From the NCBI GenBank assembly GCA_000230935.2, contig AGIQ01000001.1:1612001-1676000 (forward strand): 64,000 nt of DNA, given 5' to 3'. Source of the stretch: Mycolicibacterium rhodesiae JS60 (GTDB taxonomy: Bacteria > Actinomycetota > Actinomycetes > Mycobacteriales > Mycobacteriaceae). The position numbers and the translations under genes are program-made. The notes beneath the pieces were generated by a model. That model was not told the DNA's origin and made no database searches. It was given only the letters and a program-made list of their open reading frames with translations. Shown here piece after piece: positions 26,735-35,952 of this stretch; the first letter of the stretch is position 1, and the number at the start of each line of letters is the position of its first letter.

Positions 26735-27140
26735 CGTCAGTTCAGGTGTCCTACGGCGGCAACCGCTACTCGGTGCCACCAGAGCCGCCCGCCGCGTAGG
26801 TGACGGACGGTCAGCCATCCCGTCGGTGCCGAGCGCCTCGATGCCGCCACCTGATGACCGCGCCGCCGCAATGAACGGACGCCGAGCCGTCGACCGTGGC
26901 GGCGAGCCGCTATCAACAACTGCGCACACTCTGGCCGATCTCAAGCTCTCCGCCGCGGAACCCCTACCGGCGGTCTTGGACCAGGCCACCGCCGATGCGC
27001 TTGCGCCGAGGGTGACTCTGGAGCGACTATTGGCCGTAAGGGTCGATGCCAGTACCGCTCGTCGGCTGGCTGGCCGGCCCGTTGCGGTTCGCGTGCCTGC
27101 TCACCCCAGCCACGCTGGCCGACTTCAACGTTAATTCGGC
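26735..27140 (+). mobile_element. IS21-family remnant (end of istA, start of istB)
   Basis: The first part encodes VSYGGNRYSVPPE then, after a frameshift, VSHPVGAERLDAAT, the typical C-terminal beta-barrel of IS21 IstA transposases. The second part encodes LADLKLSAAEPLPAVLDQA and, after another shift, LRFACLLTPATLADFNVN, matching the start of IstB helper ATPases (usually LRFAGLPTPATLADFDF). It stops before the IstB Walker A motif. At 27141 it joins the truncated third TetR copy, so the element probably inserted into that gene and then decayed. Confidence 0.8.
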
Positions 27141-27192
27141 CGGTATCGAGAATCTTCGGCATCGACAGCGGCGGCTTTTTAGGGCGGGGCAT
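27141..27192 (-). pseudogene. Truncated third copy of the duplicated TetR gene
   Basis: Read on the minus strand from the ATG at 27192, the sequence encodes MPRPKKPPLSMPKILDTG, against MPRPKKSLLSMQKILDTA in the intact copies. Homology stops at the join to the IS21 remnant. Upstream (27193-27295) the DNA also matches the leader of the two intact copies, including the half-site at the ATG and the 19-bp operator. The regulator is therefore lost but its promoter remains. Confidence 0.88.
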
Positions 27193-27272
27193 ATCTACGC
27201 GGTCCAGCGTAAGAGCCCGTTTCGAGGGTTCGCTCCGGCCGGGGACTTGTGGGCGCGCTCACACCTAGATAG

Positions 27273-27291
27273 AATCTACCAATCGTAGATA
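27273..27291. promoter_or_regulatory. 19-bp operator upstream of ferredoxin/ALDH operon
   Basis: AATCTACCAATCGTAGATA: seven of eight in each half. It originally separated TetR copy 3 (minus) from a plus-strand gene, and now lies 143 bases upstream of the ferredoxin gene. Confidence 0.72.
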
Positions 27292-27434
27292 TTCCCCATG
27301 AGGTTCGGAAGTAGGTCACCTGAGCTCGACGACCAGTCGAATTTCATCGGGTACGAATGAGTTCGGAGTTGATGTCGGCCCAGCGCCCTGGTGTATACCA
27401 GCTTCCGGTGACGATTACAGGAGCGTGATATCGG

Positions 27435-27629
27435 ATGCGGATCATTGTTGACAGTGATCTGTGCCAGCTGCACGGGGAGTGCATGGTCGCCGCGCCTGAA
27501 GTGTTCGACATCGGAGATGACGACGACGTTGTCACGGTGCTCAACGCCGAGCCCGGCGAGCATCTGCGCACCGCGGTGGAGCAGGCCGTGATGATGTGTC
27601 CACTCGGCGCGATCAGAATCGAGGGTTGA
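27435..27629 (+). CDS. 3Fe-4S ferredoxin
   Basis: 64 residues, normal for mycobacterial P450-linked ferredoxins. Cluster cysteines: CQLHGEC near residue 10 and MMCPLGAIRIEG near residue 54, giving the three-Cys pattern of a 3Fe-4S cluster, with Leu-His in the fourth ligand region. It probably passes electrons to one of the P450s here (22.3 or 32.7 kb). An aldehyde dehydrogenase gene follows four bases later, so they are co-transcribed. Ribosome site ACAGGAG. Confidence 0.88.
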   Translation: MRIIVDSDLCQLHGECMVAAPEVFDIGDDDDVVTVLNAEPGEHLRTAVEQAVMMCPLGAIRIEG

Positions 27630-27633
27630 AAAC

Positions 27634-29178
27634 GTGACTACCATCAAGGATCCCGCCGACACCGGGACCGTTGTCGAGGTGCACAATCCGGCCGACGGCT
27701 CGGTGGTCGGAGTGGTGCCCGATATGAGCGCCGATGCCGTCGCCGCACTGGCAGACCGCCTTCGTGCCGCGCAACCGGCGTGGGCGGCGATGACACCGGC
27801 TGCGCGTGCCGTACACCTGCGTCGCTGGCTGGATTGGATCGTCGACAATCAGGACCGCATTCTGGGGCTGGTCCACCGCGAGGCGGGCAAGTCCTGGGGT
27901 GATGCGCAGATCGAGCTTCTGATGTGCATGGAGGTCATCAACTACTACACCAAGCACGGTGCTGGCTTCCTCGCCGACGAAATGCGCCGGCCGCACGGTC
28001 CGGCGTCGCTGACCAAGAATCTCCGAATCCGTTACCAGCCTTATCAACTCATTGGCGTCATCACACCGTGGAACTACCCGCTTGCAATGCCGATGATGGA
28101 CATCCCCGGCGCTCTGATGGCCGGCGCCGCAGTGCTGAGCAAGCCGTCAGAGGAGACGCCGCTGGCGTGGGCCGAGGTGGTCCGGGGATGGAACGAGGAG
28201 ATCGGCGCACCACCGGTGCTCGGCTGTGTGACCGGGCGGGGCGGCACTGGGGCCGCGGTCGTCGACGCCGTCGACATGGTGCAGTTCACCGGGTCGACGG
28301 CGACCGGGCGGCGGATCGGTATGCGTTGTGCCGAGCGCCTTATCCCGGTCAGCCTCGAACTCGGTGGCAAGGACGCGATGATCGTGCTCTCCGATGCGCC
28401 GCTGCAGCGCGCCATTGGCGGTGCGATCTGGGGTGGGCTGTTCAACGCGGGGCAGTCCTGCGTTGCCGTCGAACGCGTCTATGTCGAATCGCCGATCTAC
28501 GACGAGTTCGTCGCCGGATTGGTGGAACAGGTCAACACCTTGCGCCAGGGGCACGACGCGCAGGGCAGCTTCACCACGGAGTTCGGTGCGATGGCGACCG
28601 AGAACCAGTTGCAGATCGTCGAGCGTCACGTCGCCGACGCGGTGGCCAAGGGTGCCAGGGTGCTGACCGGGGGCCGACGGGCTGATCATGGATTGTTCTA
28701 TCCGCCAACTGTTCTCGTCGACGTCGATCACACGATGCTGTGCATGCGCGAGGAGACGTTTGGCCCGTTGCTGCCGATCATGAAGGTCCGCGACCAGGAC
28801 GAGGCCGTGCGCCTGGCCAATGACAGCCCGTACGGGTTGGCCAGTAGCGTGTGGACCTCGTCGCCACAGCGGGCCGAGAGCGTCGGTACCCGCATTGAAG
28901 CGGGCGGGGTGAACATCAACAACGCGATGATCAATGTCTTCCAGTTCCCGTTGCCCATGGGTGGCTGGAAGCAGTCCGGACTCGGACATCGCTTCGGCGG
29001 TCCGAACGGTGTGCGCAAATTCTGCCGGCAGCAGGCGTTCGTCAGCGAAAAGGTACACCTCGAAAACGAAACCCACTGGTATCCCTATTCACGTCGCAAA
29101 GCGCGCGTGACGGCCGCGGTACTTCGACTGGTCGAGATGAACGACTGGCGGCGGCGGCTCGGGCTGCGCCCGCGGTGA
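27634..29178 (+). CDS. Aldehyde dehydrogenase (NAD(P)-dependent)
   Basis: 514 residues from a GTG start. ALDH superfamily: [20 protein letters not shown], cofactor loop [13 protein letters not shown], general-base Glu in [12 protein letters not shown] (about 248) and nucleophile Cys in [14 protein letters not shown] (about 283), plus [13 protein letters not shown]. It oxidises an aldehyde to an acid, fitting a P450 to alcohol to acid route before CoA activation. The C-terminal extension of about 35 basic residues ([10 protein letters not shown] onward) is also seen in mycobacterial succinate-semialdehyde-type relatives. Confidence 0.9.
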   Translation: MTTIKDPADTGTVVEVHNPADGSVVGVVPDMSADAVAALADRLRAAQPAWAAMTPAARAVHLRRWLDWIVDNQDRILGLVHREAGKSWGDAQIELLMCMEVINYYTKHGAGFLADEMRRPHGPASLTKNLRIRYQPYQLIGVITPWNYPLAMPMMDIPGALMAGAAVLSKPSEETPLAWAEVVRGWNEEIGAPPVLGCVTGRGGTGAAVVDAVDMVQFTGSTATGRRIGMRCAERLIPVSLELGGKDAMIVLSDAPLQRAIGGAIWGGLFNAGQSCVAVERVYVESPIYDEFVAGLVEQVNTLRQGHDAQGSFTTEFGAMATENQLQIVERHVADAVAKGARVLTGGRRADHGLFYPPTVLVDVDHTMLCMREETFGPLLPIMKVRDQDEAVRLANDSPYGLASSVWTSSPQRAESVGTRIEAGGVNINNAMINVFQFPLPMGGWKQSGLGHRFGGPNGVRKFCRQQAFVSEKVHLENETHWYPYSRRKARVTAAVLRLVEMNDWRRRLGLRPR

Positions 29179-29501
29179 CGGGGGGCAACGGAGGACCCCT
29201 ATCGGGGATTCGGGTCATCGAATTGGCCGGTATCGGCCCCGGCCCCTATGCGGCGCCGCTGTTGGCCGACCTCGGCGCAGAGGTGGCTCGCGTGGAGCGG
29301 CCCGGACCGATTTCCATCCAGCTCGTCCTTGGCGCGATCGGAGGACGAGAGCCATCACATCAATACGAACACCAGATACGGTGCCCAATTATCTACAGCA
29401 AGAAGATTAGACTGTGTTTGCCACGGTCAGGTATGCCTGCGCTTTGGGTCCTAGCGCTGCCGACGCGGGTCTTCGGGGCTGCCGCAAATAAAACTTGGTA
29501 G
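29175..29501 (+). pseudogene. Truncated alpha-methylacyl-CoA racemase-type CoA transferase
   Basis: The GTG at 29175 overlaps the ALDH stop (GTGA). The first 45 codons are a good family III start: [20 protein letters not shown] then [16 protein letters not shown], as in alpha-methylacyl-CoA racemase. From about 29345 the frame continues without family similarity and ends at 29501. The rest of the gene (about 300 residues) is gone, replaced by sequence holding an operator-like site. Confidence 0.78.
29390..29408. promoter_or_regulatory. 19-bp operator-like site inside racemase remnant
   Basis: TATCTACAGCAAGAAGATT: six of eight in each half. It lies where the racemase fragment has already lost similarity, so it may come from the promoter of a deleted gene. 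Confidence 0.5.
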
Positions 29502-29766
29502 TTGCTCGAACGGTCTAGGAGTGGTCGTATTCCCGATAGTCACCTCGGCGCGTCGGCGTATCCTTGCCAGTACCAGCAATTCCGTAAGGCTGTCGTCGTC
29601 GATCGGAGTGATGTCGCCGTCTCCCACGCGCTCACTCTTGCGCGGGTCGATGTCGACCTGTTTGGCGTAAGTCTGCCGGCTATCTCGCCGGCTTGTCGGC
29701 GCGTGACTAGAGCTCTTGCCAGGTTCCGGAAGGCAGGGCTACTTGACGCGGTTTCAAGTGCTTATT
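29502..29766. other. Gap without recognisable gene
   Basis: 265 bases between the racemase remnant and the operator of the acyl-CoA synthetase gene. Short open frames exist in several directions, but none has a ribosome site or a recognisable protein motif. It is probably scar DNA from the deletion that removed the racemase. Confidence 0.4.
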
Positions 29767-29785
29767 AATCTTCGTATCGAAGATT
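29767..29785. promoter_or_regulatory. Perfect 19-bp palindrome upstream of acyl-CoA synthetase
   Basis: AATCTTCGTATCGAAGATT is perfectly symmetric around its central base. It differs from the consensus by the compensating change TACG to TTCG in both halves, so symmetry has been kept. It is 30 bases upstream of the synthetase ATG. Confidence 0.75.
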
Positions 29786-29815
29786 TTTGCGCGATCGAGG
29801 ACGTGGAGTTTCACC

Positions 29816-31411
29816 ATGATGGACATTGAGCTCAGCCTGTGGCTCTTATTGGATCGCGCACGGGAACAGGTTGCGGGACTCGACGTGGTCACCTACGACG
29901 CTCATGGTCGACGCGAATACACCTATGGCGATCTTGCTCGTCGCGCTATGCAACTCATGCACTCCCTCGACCGGCTCGAGGTCGCAGAAGGCGATCGGAT
30001 CGCCACACTGGCCGGCAACTCGGATCGGCACCTGGAAGCATTTTTCGGAATTCCGTGCTCCGGTCGCGTCATCCATCCACTGAACCCACGGATGTCTGCT
30101 GACGAACTCGCCTACGTGATCAACGATGCCGACGACAAAGTGATCATGGCTGACGCTGCCTACCTCCCGTTGATCGAGTCGGTCCGCGACCGGATTCCAG
30201 GAGTGAAAGATGTGATCTCGTTTACGGAATCGCCGGCATCCGCCGCGCTTCCGAATTTGCTGACCTATGACGAACTCCTTGCCGCGGAGCCCACTGACTA
30301 TCCGCGGAAGGCTATCGAGGAACGTTCTCCACTGGGGATCTGCTACACAACCGGAACTACCGGCCGACCTAAAGGCGTGGTCTACACGCACAGGTCGACG
30401 ATGCTTCAGGCGTTCGCGGCGTCCACCGGCGCTGCGTTGGCTATCGGGCCGGGCGACTGCTTGGCCGCGCAGGTGCCAATGTTTCACGCCAACGCCGGGG
30501 CCATACCCCATGCTGCAACCCTGGTCGGCGTCAAGCAAGTGCTCTTCGGCGGGTCCTTTGATGCCGCAGCCTTCCTCACAAGCCTCAAGGATGAGCGGGC
30601 GACTGTCAGCATGGCGGTTCCCACGATATGGCTGGCGGTCGCAGACCAACTCGCTGCAACAGGAACACGCCTGCCGTATCTGCGCCACGTCATCAGTGGG
30701 GGGTCGCGTCCCCAGCGGGCACTGATCGAGCGTTACCGCGATGAGTTCGGTATCACCATGATTCAAGGCATGGGTATCACTGAAGGATCCGGCTTTGTGG
30801 CGGCGGGTTGGCCCCAGGAACGTATGCGGGATTGGAAACCCGACGAGGTGCTCGACGAAGTTCAGATGAAGGCGGGCCTTCCGATACCCGGCGTGCGCGT
30901 CAAACTGTTGGACGACGACGGGGTCGCTGTCCCGCATGACGGCTCTTCCATGGGCCACTTGTATCTGCGTGGACCCTGGATCGCGGATGAATACCTCAAC
31001 GGCCAAAGCCCGGACAGCTTTACCGAGGACGGCTGGTTTCGCACGGGTGACATCGCCACCTGCACCGAATCTGGATATCTCGCTCTCGCGGACCGCTCCA
31101 AGGACCTGATCAAGTCAGGTGGCGAATGGATCTCGTCAATCGACATGGAGAATTCGCTCGTTGCGATGACATCGGTCGCCGAGGCGGCGGTGATCGCCGT
31201 ACCTGACCCGATGTGGGCGGAGCGCCCGCTGGCCTGTATCAAGTCAACGGACGGTCAGGTTCCCAGTCTGGAGGAACTACATCAGCACCTCTTAGGCGCA
31301 GGGTTTCCAAAGTGGCAATTGCCTGACCGAGTTGAGTATCTGTCGGAGATCCCAAAGACCACGGTGGGTAAGACAGACAAGAAAGCACTGCGCGCAATGT
31401 TCGCCGGCTGA
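29816..31411 (+). CDS. Acyl-CoA synthetase (FadD-type, AMP-forming)
   Basis: 531 residues; ATG at 29816 (GGAG upstream) with a second ATG directly after. Adenylate-forming enzyme: P-loop YTTGTTGRPKGVVYTH near residue 180, IQGMGITEGSG (A5), GWFRTGDIA and DRSKDLIKSGGEWIS (A7-A8), and PKTTVGKTDKKALR, whose Lys is the acylation catalyst. It activates a medium/long-chain or alicyclic acid to its CoA thioester, the entry to beta-oxidation. A perfect palindrome lies 30 bases upstream. An enoyl-CoA hydratase-like gene follows after 40 bases. Confidence 0.92.
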   Translation: MMDIELSLWLLLDRAREQVAGLDVVTYDAHGRREYTYGDLARRAMQLMHSLDRLEVAEGDRIATLAGNSDRHLEAFFGIPCSGRVIHPLNPRMSADELAYVINDADDKVIMADAAYLPLIESVRDRIPGVKDVISFTESPASAALPNLLTYDELLAAEPTDYPRKAIEERSPLGICYTTGTTGRPKGVVYTHRSTMLQAFAASTGAALAIGPGDCLAAQVPMFHANAGAIPHAATLVGVKQVLFGGSFDAAAFLTSLKDERATVSMAVPTIWLAVADQLAATGTRLPYLRHVISGGSRPQRALIERYRDEFGITMIQGMGITEGSGFVAAGWPQERMRDWKPDEVLDEVQMKAGLPIPGVRVKLLDDDGVAVPHDGSSMGHLYLRGPWIADEYLNGQSPDSFTEDGWFRTGDIATCTESGYLALADRSKDLIKSGGEWISSIDMENSLVAMTSVAEAAVIAVPDPMWAERPLACIKSTDGQVPSLEELHQHLLGAGFPKWQLPDRVEYLSEIPKTTVGKTDKKALRAMFAG

Positions 31412-31451
31412 CTCAGAGCCGGTCTCAAGTATTACTACCGAATAGGGGTTT

Positions 31452-32252
31452 GTGGTGGACTCGCTCATTGTTCAGGACGCTGGCGACGGGATCACTGTGA
31501 TCACGTTGAACCGTCCTGAGAGACTCAATGCGTTGAATCGCGACATCGTCGGGAAGCTGCACGACGCGATCAGCACCCTCAACCATCAACACGACTGCCG
31601 CGCAGTGATTCTCACTGGGGCAGGTGCCGGATTCTGCGCCGGGCTCGATTTGCAGGACGGTGAGTTGTCGCTCCCGGATACCGATCATCTCAGCGGTGTC
31701 AACCGACTGATGCTGATGCAGGAACACATCATATCGCTCATGGAAGCGCTCCATCGGTGCAGAAAGCCGATCATCGCCGCGGTCAATGGACCTGCGGTAG
31801 GCGGGGGTTTCGGAATCGCGGTTGCCGCCGACATCCGCATTGTTTCTGAAAGCGCACGTTTCGGAGTCGTCTTTATGAAGCTCGGGGCATCCAACTGCGA
31901 CATGGGCATCAGCTACCTTCTACCCCGCCTCATCGGCGGATCCCGAGCAGCCGAACTGTTTCTCACCGGCCGTATCATCGACGCCGACGAAGCGTACCGG
32001 ATAGGACTTGTGCACGACGTCGTGCCCGACGAGGACCTATTTGACCGCGCCATGGTAACGGCGCGCGAAGTTGCCGCGCACGGGGCATTCCAGCTCTGGA
32101 TGACAAAGGAAACGATGTGGGGGTCGATAGATGCTCCCAGCATGCGTTATGCGATCGACCTTGAGAATCGCACTCAGATCATGTGCACCCAAACCGGTGA
32201 ATTCGAGGCCAATGTGGCCGCGTATCAGGCCCGGAGCCGAAACGGCGCCTAG
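31452..32252 (+). CDS. Enoyl-CoA hydratase/isomerase family protein with altered active site
   Basis: 266 residues from GTG (31452; GTG at 31455 also possible). Crotonase fold: TLNRPERLNALNRDIV, oxyanion loop GAGFCAGLDLQDG, GGGFGIAVAADIRIV and SNCDMGISYLLPRLIG. The first hydratase Glu is Gly (GGFGIAVAAD) and the second region carries Asp in CDMG, as in the gene at 16611. It may therefore be an isomerase or dienoyl-CoA-type enzyme. It lies 40 bases after the synthetase gene, probably in its operon. Confidence 0.83.
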   Translation: MVDSLIVQDAGDGITVITLNRPERLNALNRDIVGKLHDAISTLNHQHDCRAVILTGAGAGFCAGLDLQDGELSLPDTDHLSGVNRLMLMQEHIISLMEALHRCRKPIIAAVNGPAVGGGFGIAVAADIRIVSESARFGVVFMKLGASNCDMGISYLLPRLIGGSRAAELFLTGRIIDADEAYRIGLVHDVVPDEDLFDRAMVTAREVAAHGAFQLWMTKETMWGSIDAPSMRYAIDLENRTQIMCTQTGEFEANVAAYQARSRNGA

Positions 32253-32744
32253 CGTTGGTGTTTAGCGCTTATCCTTGGGCTTGGCGCAGGGGCGGGCATC
32301 GAGGGAGTTGAAACCTTTTGTCTTGGTGAGAGTCTGGTCGAATCAGTCGGCATAGCGAGACGCCGCTACGCGGTATTCGACGCGCTGACCACGAAGAGCA
32401 CCCGTTTCGGACTCGGGCGTTCGATCAGAACGAGTTCACTGCCGCGGTGATGTTTGGTGAACGCATTCCCTGCCGGACGAGATGTCACTGCGCACGTCGC
32501 CCTCTTGCCTCCCGGCCTCGATGGTCCCACCGAATTTATGGGTGCGCGCTTGCGGGCGAATGTGCGTGCGCACCATAGTGTTTCGCCGGTGATCATCCGG
32601 CCCGGCCTCCGAAGTGACGGAACGCGCGCAAGTCGTGCGGGTCGCAAATTCATTCGGGCATAATGGTTCTCAGTCTCGTGAGTGCGATATATACTCCAAT
32701 GAGTCCGCAGAAGTAATACGGTTCGCTCGCTCAGAGGAGACGGC
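32253..32744. other. Gap of about 490 bases without recognisable gene
   Basis: No open frame here has a family motif or a convincing ribosome site. A minus-strand frame (32366-32746) and a plus-strand frame (32454-32663) are open but rich in Arg and look like chance frames. The last 60 bases (ATATATACTCC region to AGAGGAGA) should hold the promoter and ribosome site of the P450 gene. The 19-bp operator is not seen here. Confidence 0.4.
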
Positions 32745-33920
32745 ATGGACTCGAAAGCTCACTGCCCAGCGCTACCGCGGCTGGAAGATCTGCCATTCGC
32801 ACACGATCGCGAGGCTGCCTGGAACGAACTGTTGACCGCGGGGCCGGTGGCGGTGTCCGAGGCCGGTGTGTACTTCCTCAGCGGCGCTGACGTCGTCGAG
32901 CAGGCCGCGACGAACACCGAAATTTTCTCGTCCCAAGGGGCGGGGTTCGACAAGGTGGGCAGTCCGTTTCCGCTGGTGCCCATCGCCTTTGACCGGCCCG
33001 AGCACACCCGGTATCGGCGTACGTTGGACAAGTTCTTTGGGCCCCGCCGGATGGCCGAACGGGAACCGGTGCTGCGGGATCAGGTGGGTGCGCTGATCGA
33101 TGCCATCAAGGTGTCCGGCGGCACCTGCGATGTCGTCAGCGAGCTGGCGATTCCATTCCCTTCGCAGGTATTTCTGACGCTGTTTGGACTTCCGCTTGAT
33201 GACCTCGGCCAGCTTCTGGAGTGGAAAGACGCGATCTTGCAGTTCAGCGCGGCTGAAGGCAATGAGGCAAGTCCGGAGACCCTCGAGCGCGCGGGCGCAA
33301 TGGTCCAGTACCTGCAGACGCGATTCGAGGAGCGCCGCGGCGGCGGCGGCGAAGACCTGTTGAGCCTGTTGATCAATGACCCGGGCGAGGACGCCCTTAC
33401 GGAACTGGAGGTCATTGGACTGTGCTTTTTGTTCGTGATCGCTGGCCTCGACACCGTCACGTCGGCGGTGGGTTTCGCGCTCTACGAGTTGGCTCGCGAC
33501 CAAGTGCTGCAGCAGCGTCTGCGCTCAGATGAGGCGGCGATACCTGCGTTCGTCGAAGAGGTGCTACGGGTCGGTTCGAGCATTCCGTACGCGCCGCGCA
33601 GGACTACCGCGGACGTCGAGGTCGCAGGGGTGACAATCCCGGCAGGGTCTCCATGCTGGCTAGGCTTCGGCGCCGCCAACTGGGATGCCAGAAGGTTCGC
33701 TGATCCGTCGACAATTCATTCAGCCGCGCAGAATCATTTCGCCTTTGGCCGCGGACCACATCGTTGTCTCGGTTCGCACCTGGCACGGATCGAGTTGAAA
33801 CTCATCGTCGAAGAATGGAACCGGCGCATTCCTGCCTACTCGCTGGTCGCCGAACCCGTCATCGAGTGGCCGCATGCGTTGTTGCGTTACAAGGAACTTC
33901 ATCTGCGCCTTGATTCGTGA
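32745..33920 (+). CDS. Cytochrome P450 (canonical motifs)
   Basis: 391 residues from the ATG at 32745 (AGAGGAGA upstream). I-helix FVIAGLDTVTSAVGF with the usual Asp-Thr pair, K-helix EEVLR (ExxR), and heme loop FAFGRGPHRCLGSHLARIE with the Cys ligand near residue 345. Expected to hydroxylate a small hydrophobic substrate using ferredoxin. It stands alone between a gene-free gap and an IS30 remnant; the nearest ferredoxin gene is at 27.4 kb. No recurring operator is seen upstream, unlike most other genes in this part. Confidence 0.9.
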   Translation: MDSKAHCPALPRLEDLPFAHDREAAWNELLTAGPVAVSEAGVYFLSGADVVEQAATNTEIFSSQGAGFDKVGSPFPLVPIAFDRPEHTRYRRTLDKFFGPRRMAEREPVLRDQVGALIDAIKVSGGTCDVVSELAIPFPSQVFLTLFGLPLDDLGQLLEWKDAILQFSAAEGNEASPETLERAGAMVQYLQTRFEERRGGGGEDLLSLLINDPGEDALTELEVIGLCFLFVIAGLDTVTSAVGFALYELARDQVLQQRLRSDEAAIPAFVEEVLRVGSSIPYAPRRTTADVEVAGVTIPAGSPCWLGFGAANWDARRFADPSTIHSAAQNHFAFGRGPHRCLGSHLARIELKLIVEEWNRRIPAYSLVAEPVIEWPHALLRYKELHLRLDS

Positions 33921-34089
33921 GTGCGTGCTGAACAGCCTGCAAGGCAGGGAGGCAAACTAGGGTTTTCCGTGGGAAGTCCTCCGGGATGGGCCGCTCTTGA
34001 ACAAGGCACTGATACCCCTTAAGCCGTGGCGCAGTGTCCGACGAGCATGTGCTCACAGCTGTGGGTCAACTCCTGCCAACGGGCGTAGA

Positions 34090-34450
34090 CATCGTCGGTT
34101 AGCCCAGTCCGCCCAAGACAACCCGGCAACGAGAAGCCCAGTCACCGCGATGACCGAAGCAATGAACATGCTGCCTGCTCATCTGCGCCGTACCGTCACC
34201 TGGGACCGCGGCAGCGAGATGGCCGGCTGGCAAGACATCAGCCAGCAGTTGCTGTGCCCCTGGTCTACTGTTGCGATCCCGTGCCCTTTCCGCATTCACC
34301 GTGGCAGCGCCGGTACCAACGAGAACAACCGGCTGCTGGGGTTCTGGTTCGAAAAAGGCTCGGATTTAACCGGCTTACACCAACACCGACCTCAACCGCG
34401 TCCAAGATAAGCTCAAGACCCGGCAACGCCCAACCCTGGATCCCTGTCGA
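34090..34450 (+). mobile_element. IS30-family transposase remnant
   Basis: The frame at 34140-34410 encodes LPAHLRRTVTWDRGSEMAGW, the second Asp region of an IS30-type DDE transposase, and later GTNENNRLLGFWFEKGSDL, the region with the catalytic Glu. Between them the sequence is scrambled by frameshifts, and a PHSPWQRG-like stretch is readable only in another frame. Neither the N-terminal domain nor terminal repeats are recognisable. The flanking 33921-34089 and 34451-34611 hold no gene I can identify. Confidence 0.82.
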
Positions 34451-34611
34451 CTTGAGGTCTAGCGTCGTAGAGTTCCGCGAGTGCGCTCTGGTGCACCGCC
34501 GCAAGTCGACTTCGTTCGGGTAGGTGAAAAGTTCGTTGCTGCGAACGTATTTGGGAATGAATCGATTTCGCGTCAAGATGCGACAACTACGGCGGAGGTG
34601 CTGTCGACCGT

Positions 34612-35703
34612 TCACTCGAAGACGATCACACCGCGAGCGATGCGGCCCGCCGCCATATCAGCGAAGACCTCAGGGGCCTGCTCCAACGAGTACTTCTTCG
34701 AGATCAATCGGTCGAGTGGCAAGGTTCCGTCCATGAAACGGTCCACGGTTTCGGGTATGTCAACGTGCGGATCGATCGAGCCCCCATAGGTCCCGGTCAG
34801 CCGTTTCTGAAACAGCAGACCGAAGACGTCGACCGTGACCGTTGCAGTGACATCAGTTAATCCGATCGCCACCACCTCCCCGCCGGTGTGCACCAGCCCG
34901 AAGGCTGTTTCGAGCGTGGTGCCCACCCCGACTGCGTCGAAAGCGAAATCGGCTCCCCACCCTGTTATCTCCATCGTTTCGGCAATCGGATCCTGCCGCG
35001 CTGAATTGATTGTGTGGGTGGCGCCGAAATTCTTTGCCATCTGCAGCTTGTCGTCGAGAATGTCGATCGCGATGATCGTGGTCGCTCCTGCAGCTTTGGC
35101 GCCCATCACCGCTGACAGGCCGACGCCGCCAACCCCTATCACGACGACGCTGGCTCCCGCGGGTACCTTCGCTCGACGGGTAACGGCGCCGATGCCCGTC
35201 ATCACACCACATCCAAGCAGTGCCGCTGTCTCCAACGGGGCATCCTTGCGGATCGGCACGACGGCCGCGGCGGGCACCACCGCATATTCGGCAAATGACG
35301 ACTGAGAGAAGAATGAATGGATCGTCTCCTGCCCGCGGCGTAGCGGGGTTGACCCATCGATTAGTGCGCCGCTGAACGCGCTCTGCATATTGGTCAGGCA
35401 CAACTCTCGCGTGCCACGGGCGCAGTGAGGGCACGACTGACAGCCGATGACGATTGAGATGACGACATGGTCGCCGACAACGATCCCGTCGACGTCGGTG
35501 CCGACTTTATCGACGACGCCGGCACCTTCATGGCCCAATACGATCGGCAGGGGCGTCGGCAAACCGCCATGAAGCACAGTAGCGTCGGAATGGCACACAC
35601 CACTGGCGACGATCCGCACCCGAACGTCCGTCGGCCCAGGCTCAGGCACGTCCAGATCCTCGACACCAATTTCATCTACCCCACGCATGACCAGCGCCTT
35701 CAC
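34612..35703 (-). CDS. Zinc-dependent alcohol dehydrogenase
   Basis: 363 residues from a GTG at 35703, chosen because AGAAGGG lies eight bases upstream; longer starts exist. Medium-chain dehydrogenase: catalytic zinc ligands in SGVCHSDAT (Cys) and LGHEGAG (His-Glu), structural zinc cysteines in CQSCPHCARGTRELC, NAD-binding VIGVGGVGLSAVMGAKAAG, and GTYGGSIDPHVDIP. It probably oxidises an alcohol formed by a P450 to the aldehyde used by the ALDH at 27.6 kb. A perfect copy of the operator lies 47 bases upstream. Confidence 0.92.
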   Translation of the reverse strand: MKALVMRGVDEIGVEDLDVPEPGPTDVRVRIVASGVCHSDATVLHGGLPTPLPIVLGHEGAGVVDKVGTDVDGIVVGDHVVISIVIGCQSCPHCARGTRELCLTNMQSAFSGALIDGSTPLRRGQETIHSFFSQSSFAEYAVVPAAAVVPIRKDAPLETAALLGCGVMTGIGAVTRRAKVPAGASVVVIGVGGVGLSAVMGAKAAGATTIIAIDILDDKLQMAKNFGATHTINSARQDPIAETMEITGWGADFAFDAVGVGTTLETAFGLVHTGGEVVAIGLTDVTATVTVDVFGLLFQKRLTGTYGGSIDPHVDIPETVDRFMDGTLPLDRLISKKYSLEQAPEVFADMAAGRIARGVIVFE

Positions 35704-35749
35704 AGAGCTCACCCTTCTTTTCGGCATCGCGGTTCGCACCCGAGACTAG

Positions 35750-35768
35750 AATCTACGTATCGTAGATT
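35750..35768. promoter_or_regulatory. Perfect 19-bp operator (ADH promoter)
   Basis: AATCTACGTATCGTAGATT, fully symmetric and the best form of the recurring motif. It lies 47 bases upstream of the alcohol dehydrogenase start. Confidence 0.85.
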
Positions 35769-35807
35769 AGCAATTTTGCAAGCCGAAGCCTAGTCATTCG
35801 CGTCACC

Positions 35808-35826
35808 GATCTACTGTTCGTAGGTT
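35808..35826. promoter_or_regulatory. 19-bp operator, second of three in one intergenic region
   Basis: GATCTACTGTTCGTAGGTT: six of eight in the left half, seven of eight in the right. Centre-to-centre distance to the perfect site is 58 bases. Confidence 0.65.
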
Positions 35827-35952
35827 ATGGAACCGGGCGAGCTTCCCGGCCCACGCGAACATTTCGGTTGCTCGGCCACCGCAAGATCGCATGTCTCCGC
35901 TGCTGATTCCCATCGCAGCTCGGCCAGACCCTCAACCGCTTGTTTCGAAGAT

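Noticed and set aside
28147..29076. Long minus-strand open frame (309 codons) opposite the aldehyde dehydrogenase
   Set aside because: It lies wholly within a clear ALDH gene, is rich in Arg/His and Pro, and has no family motif. It is a GC-rich antisense shadow.
29846..31006. 386-codon minus-strand frame opposite the acyl-CoA synthetase
   Set aside because: Same reason: the plus-strand gene has all adenylate-forming motifs and this frame has none.
34450..34470. Operator-like TCTAGCG...CGTAGAG sequence near the IS30 remnant
   Set aside because: The two halves are one base too close and the outer positions do not match the 19-bp pattern.
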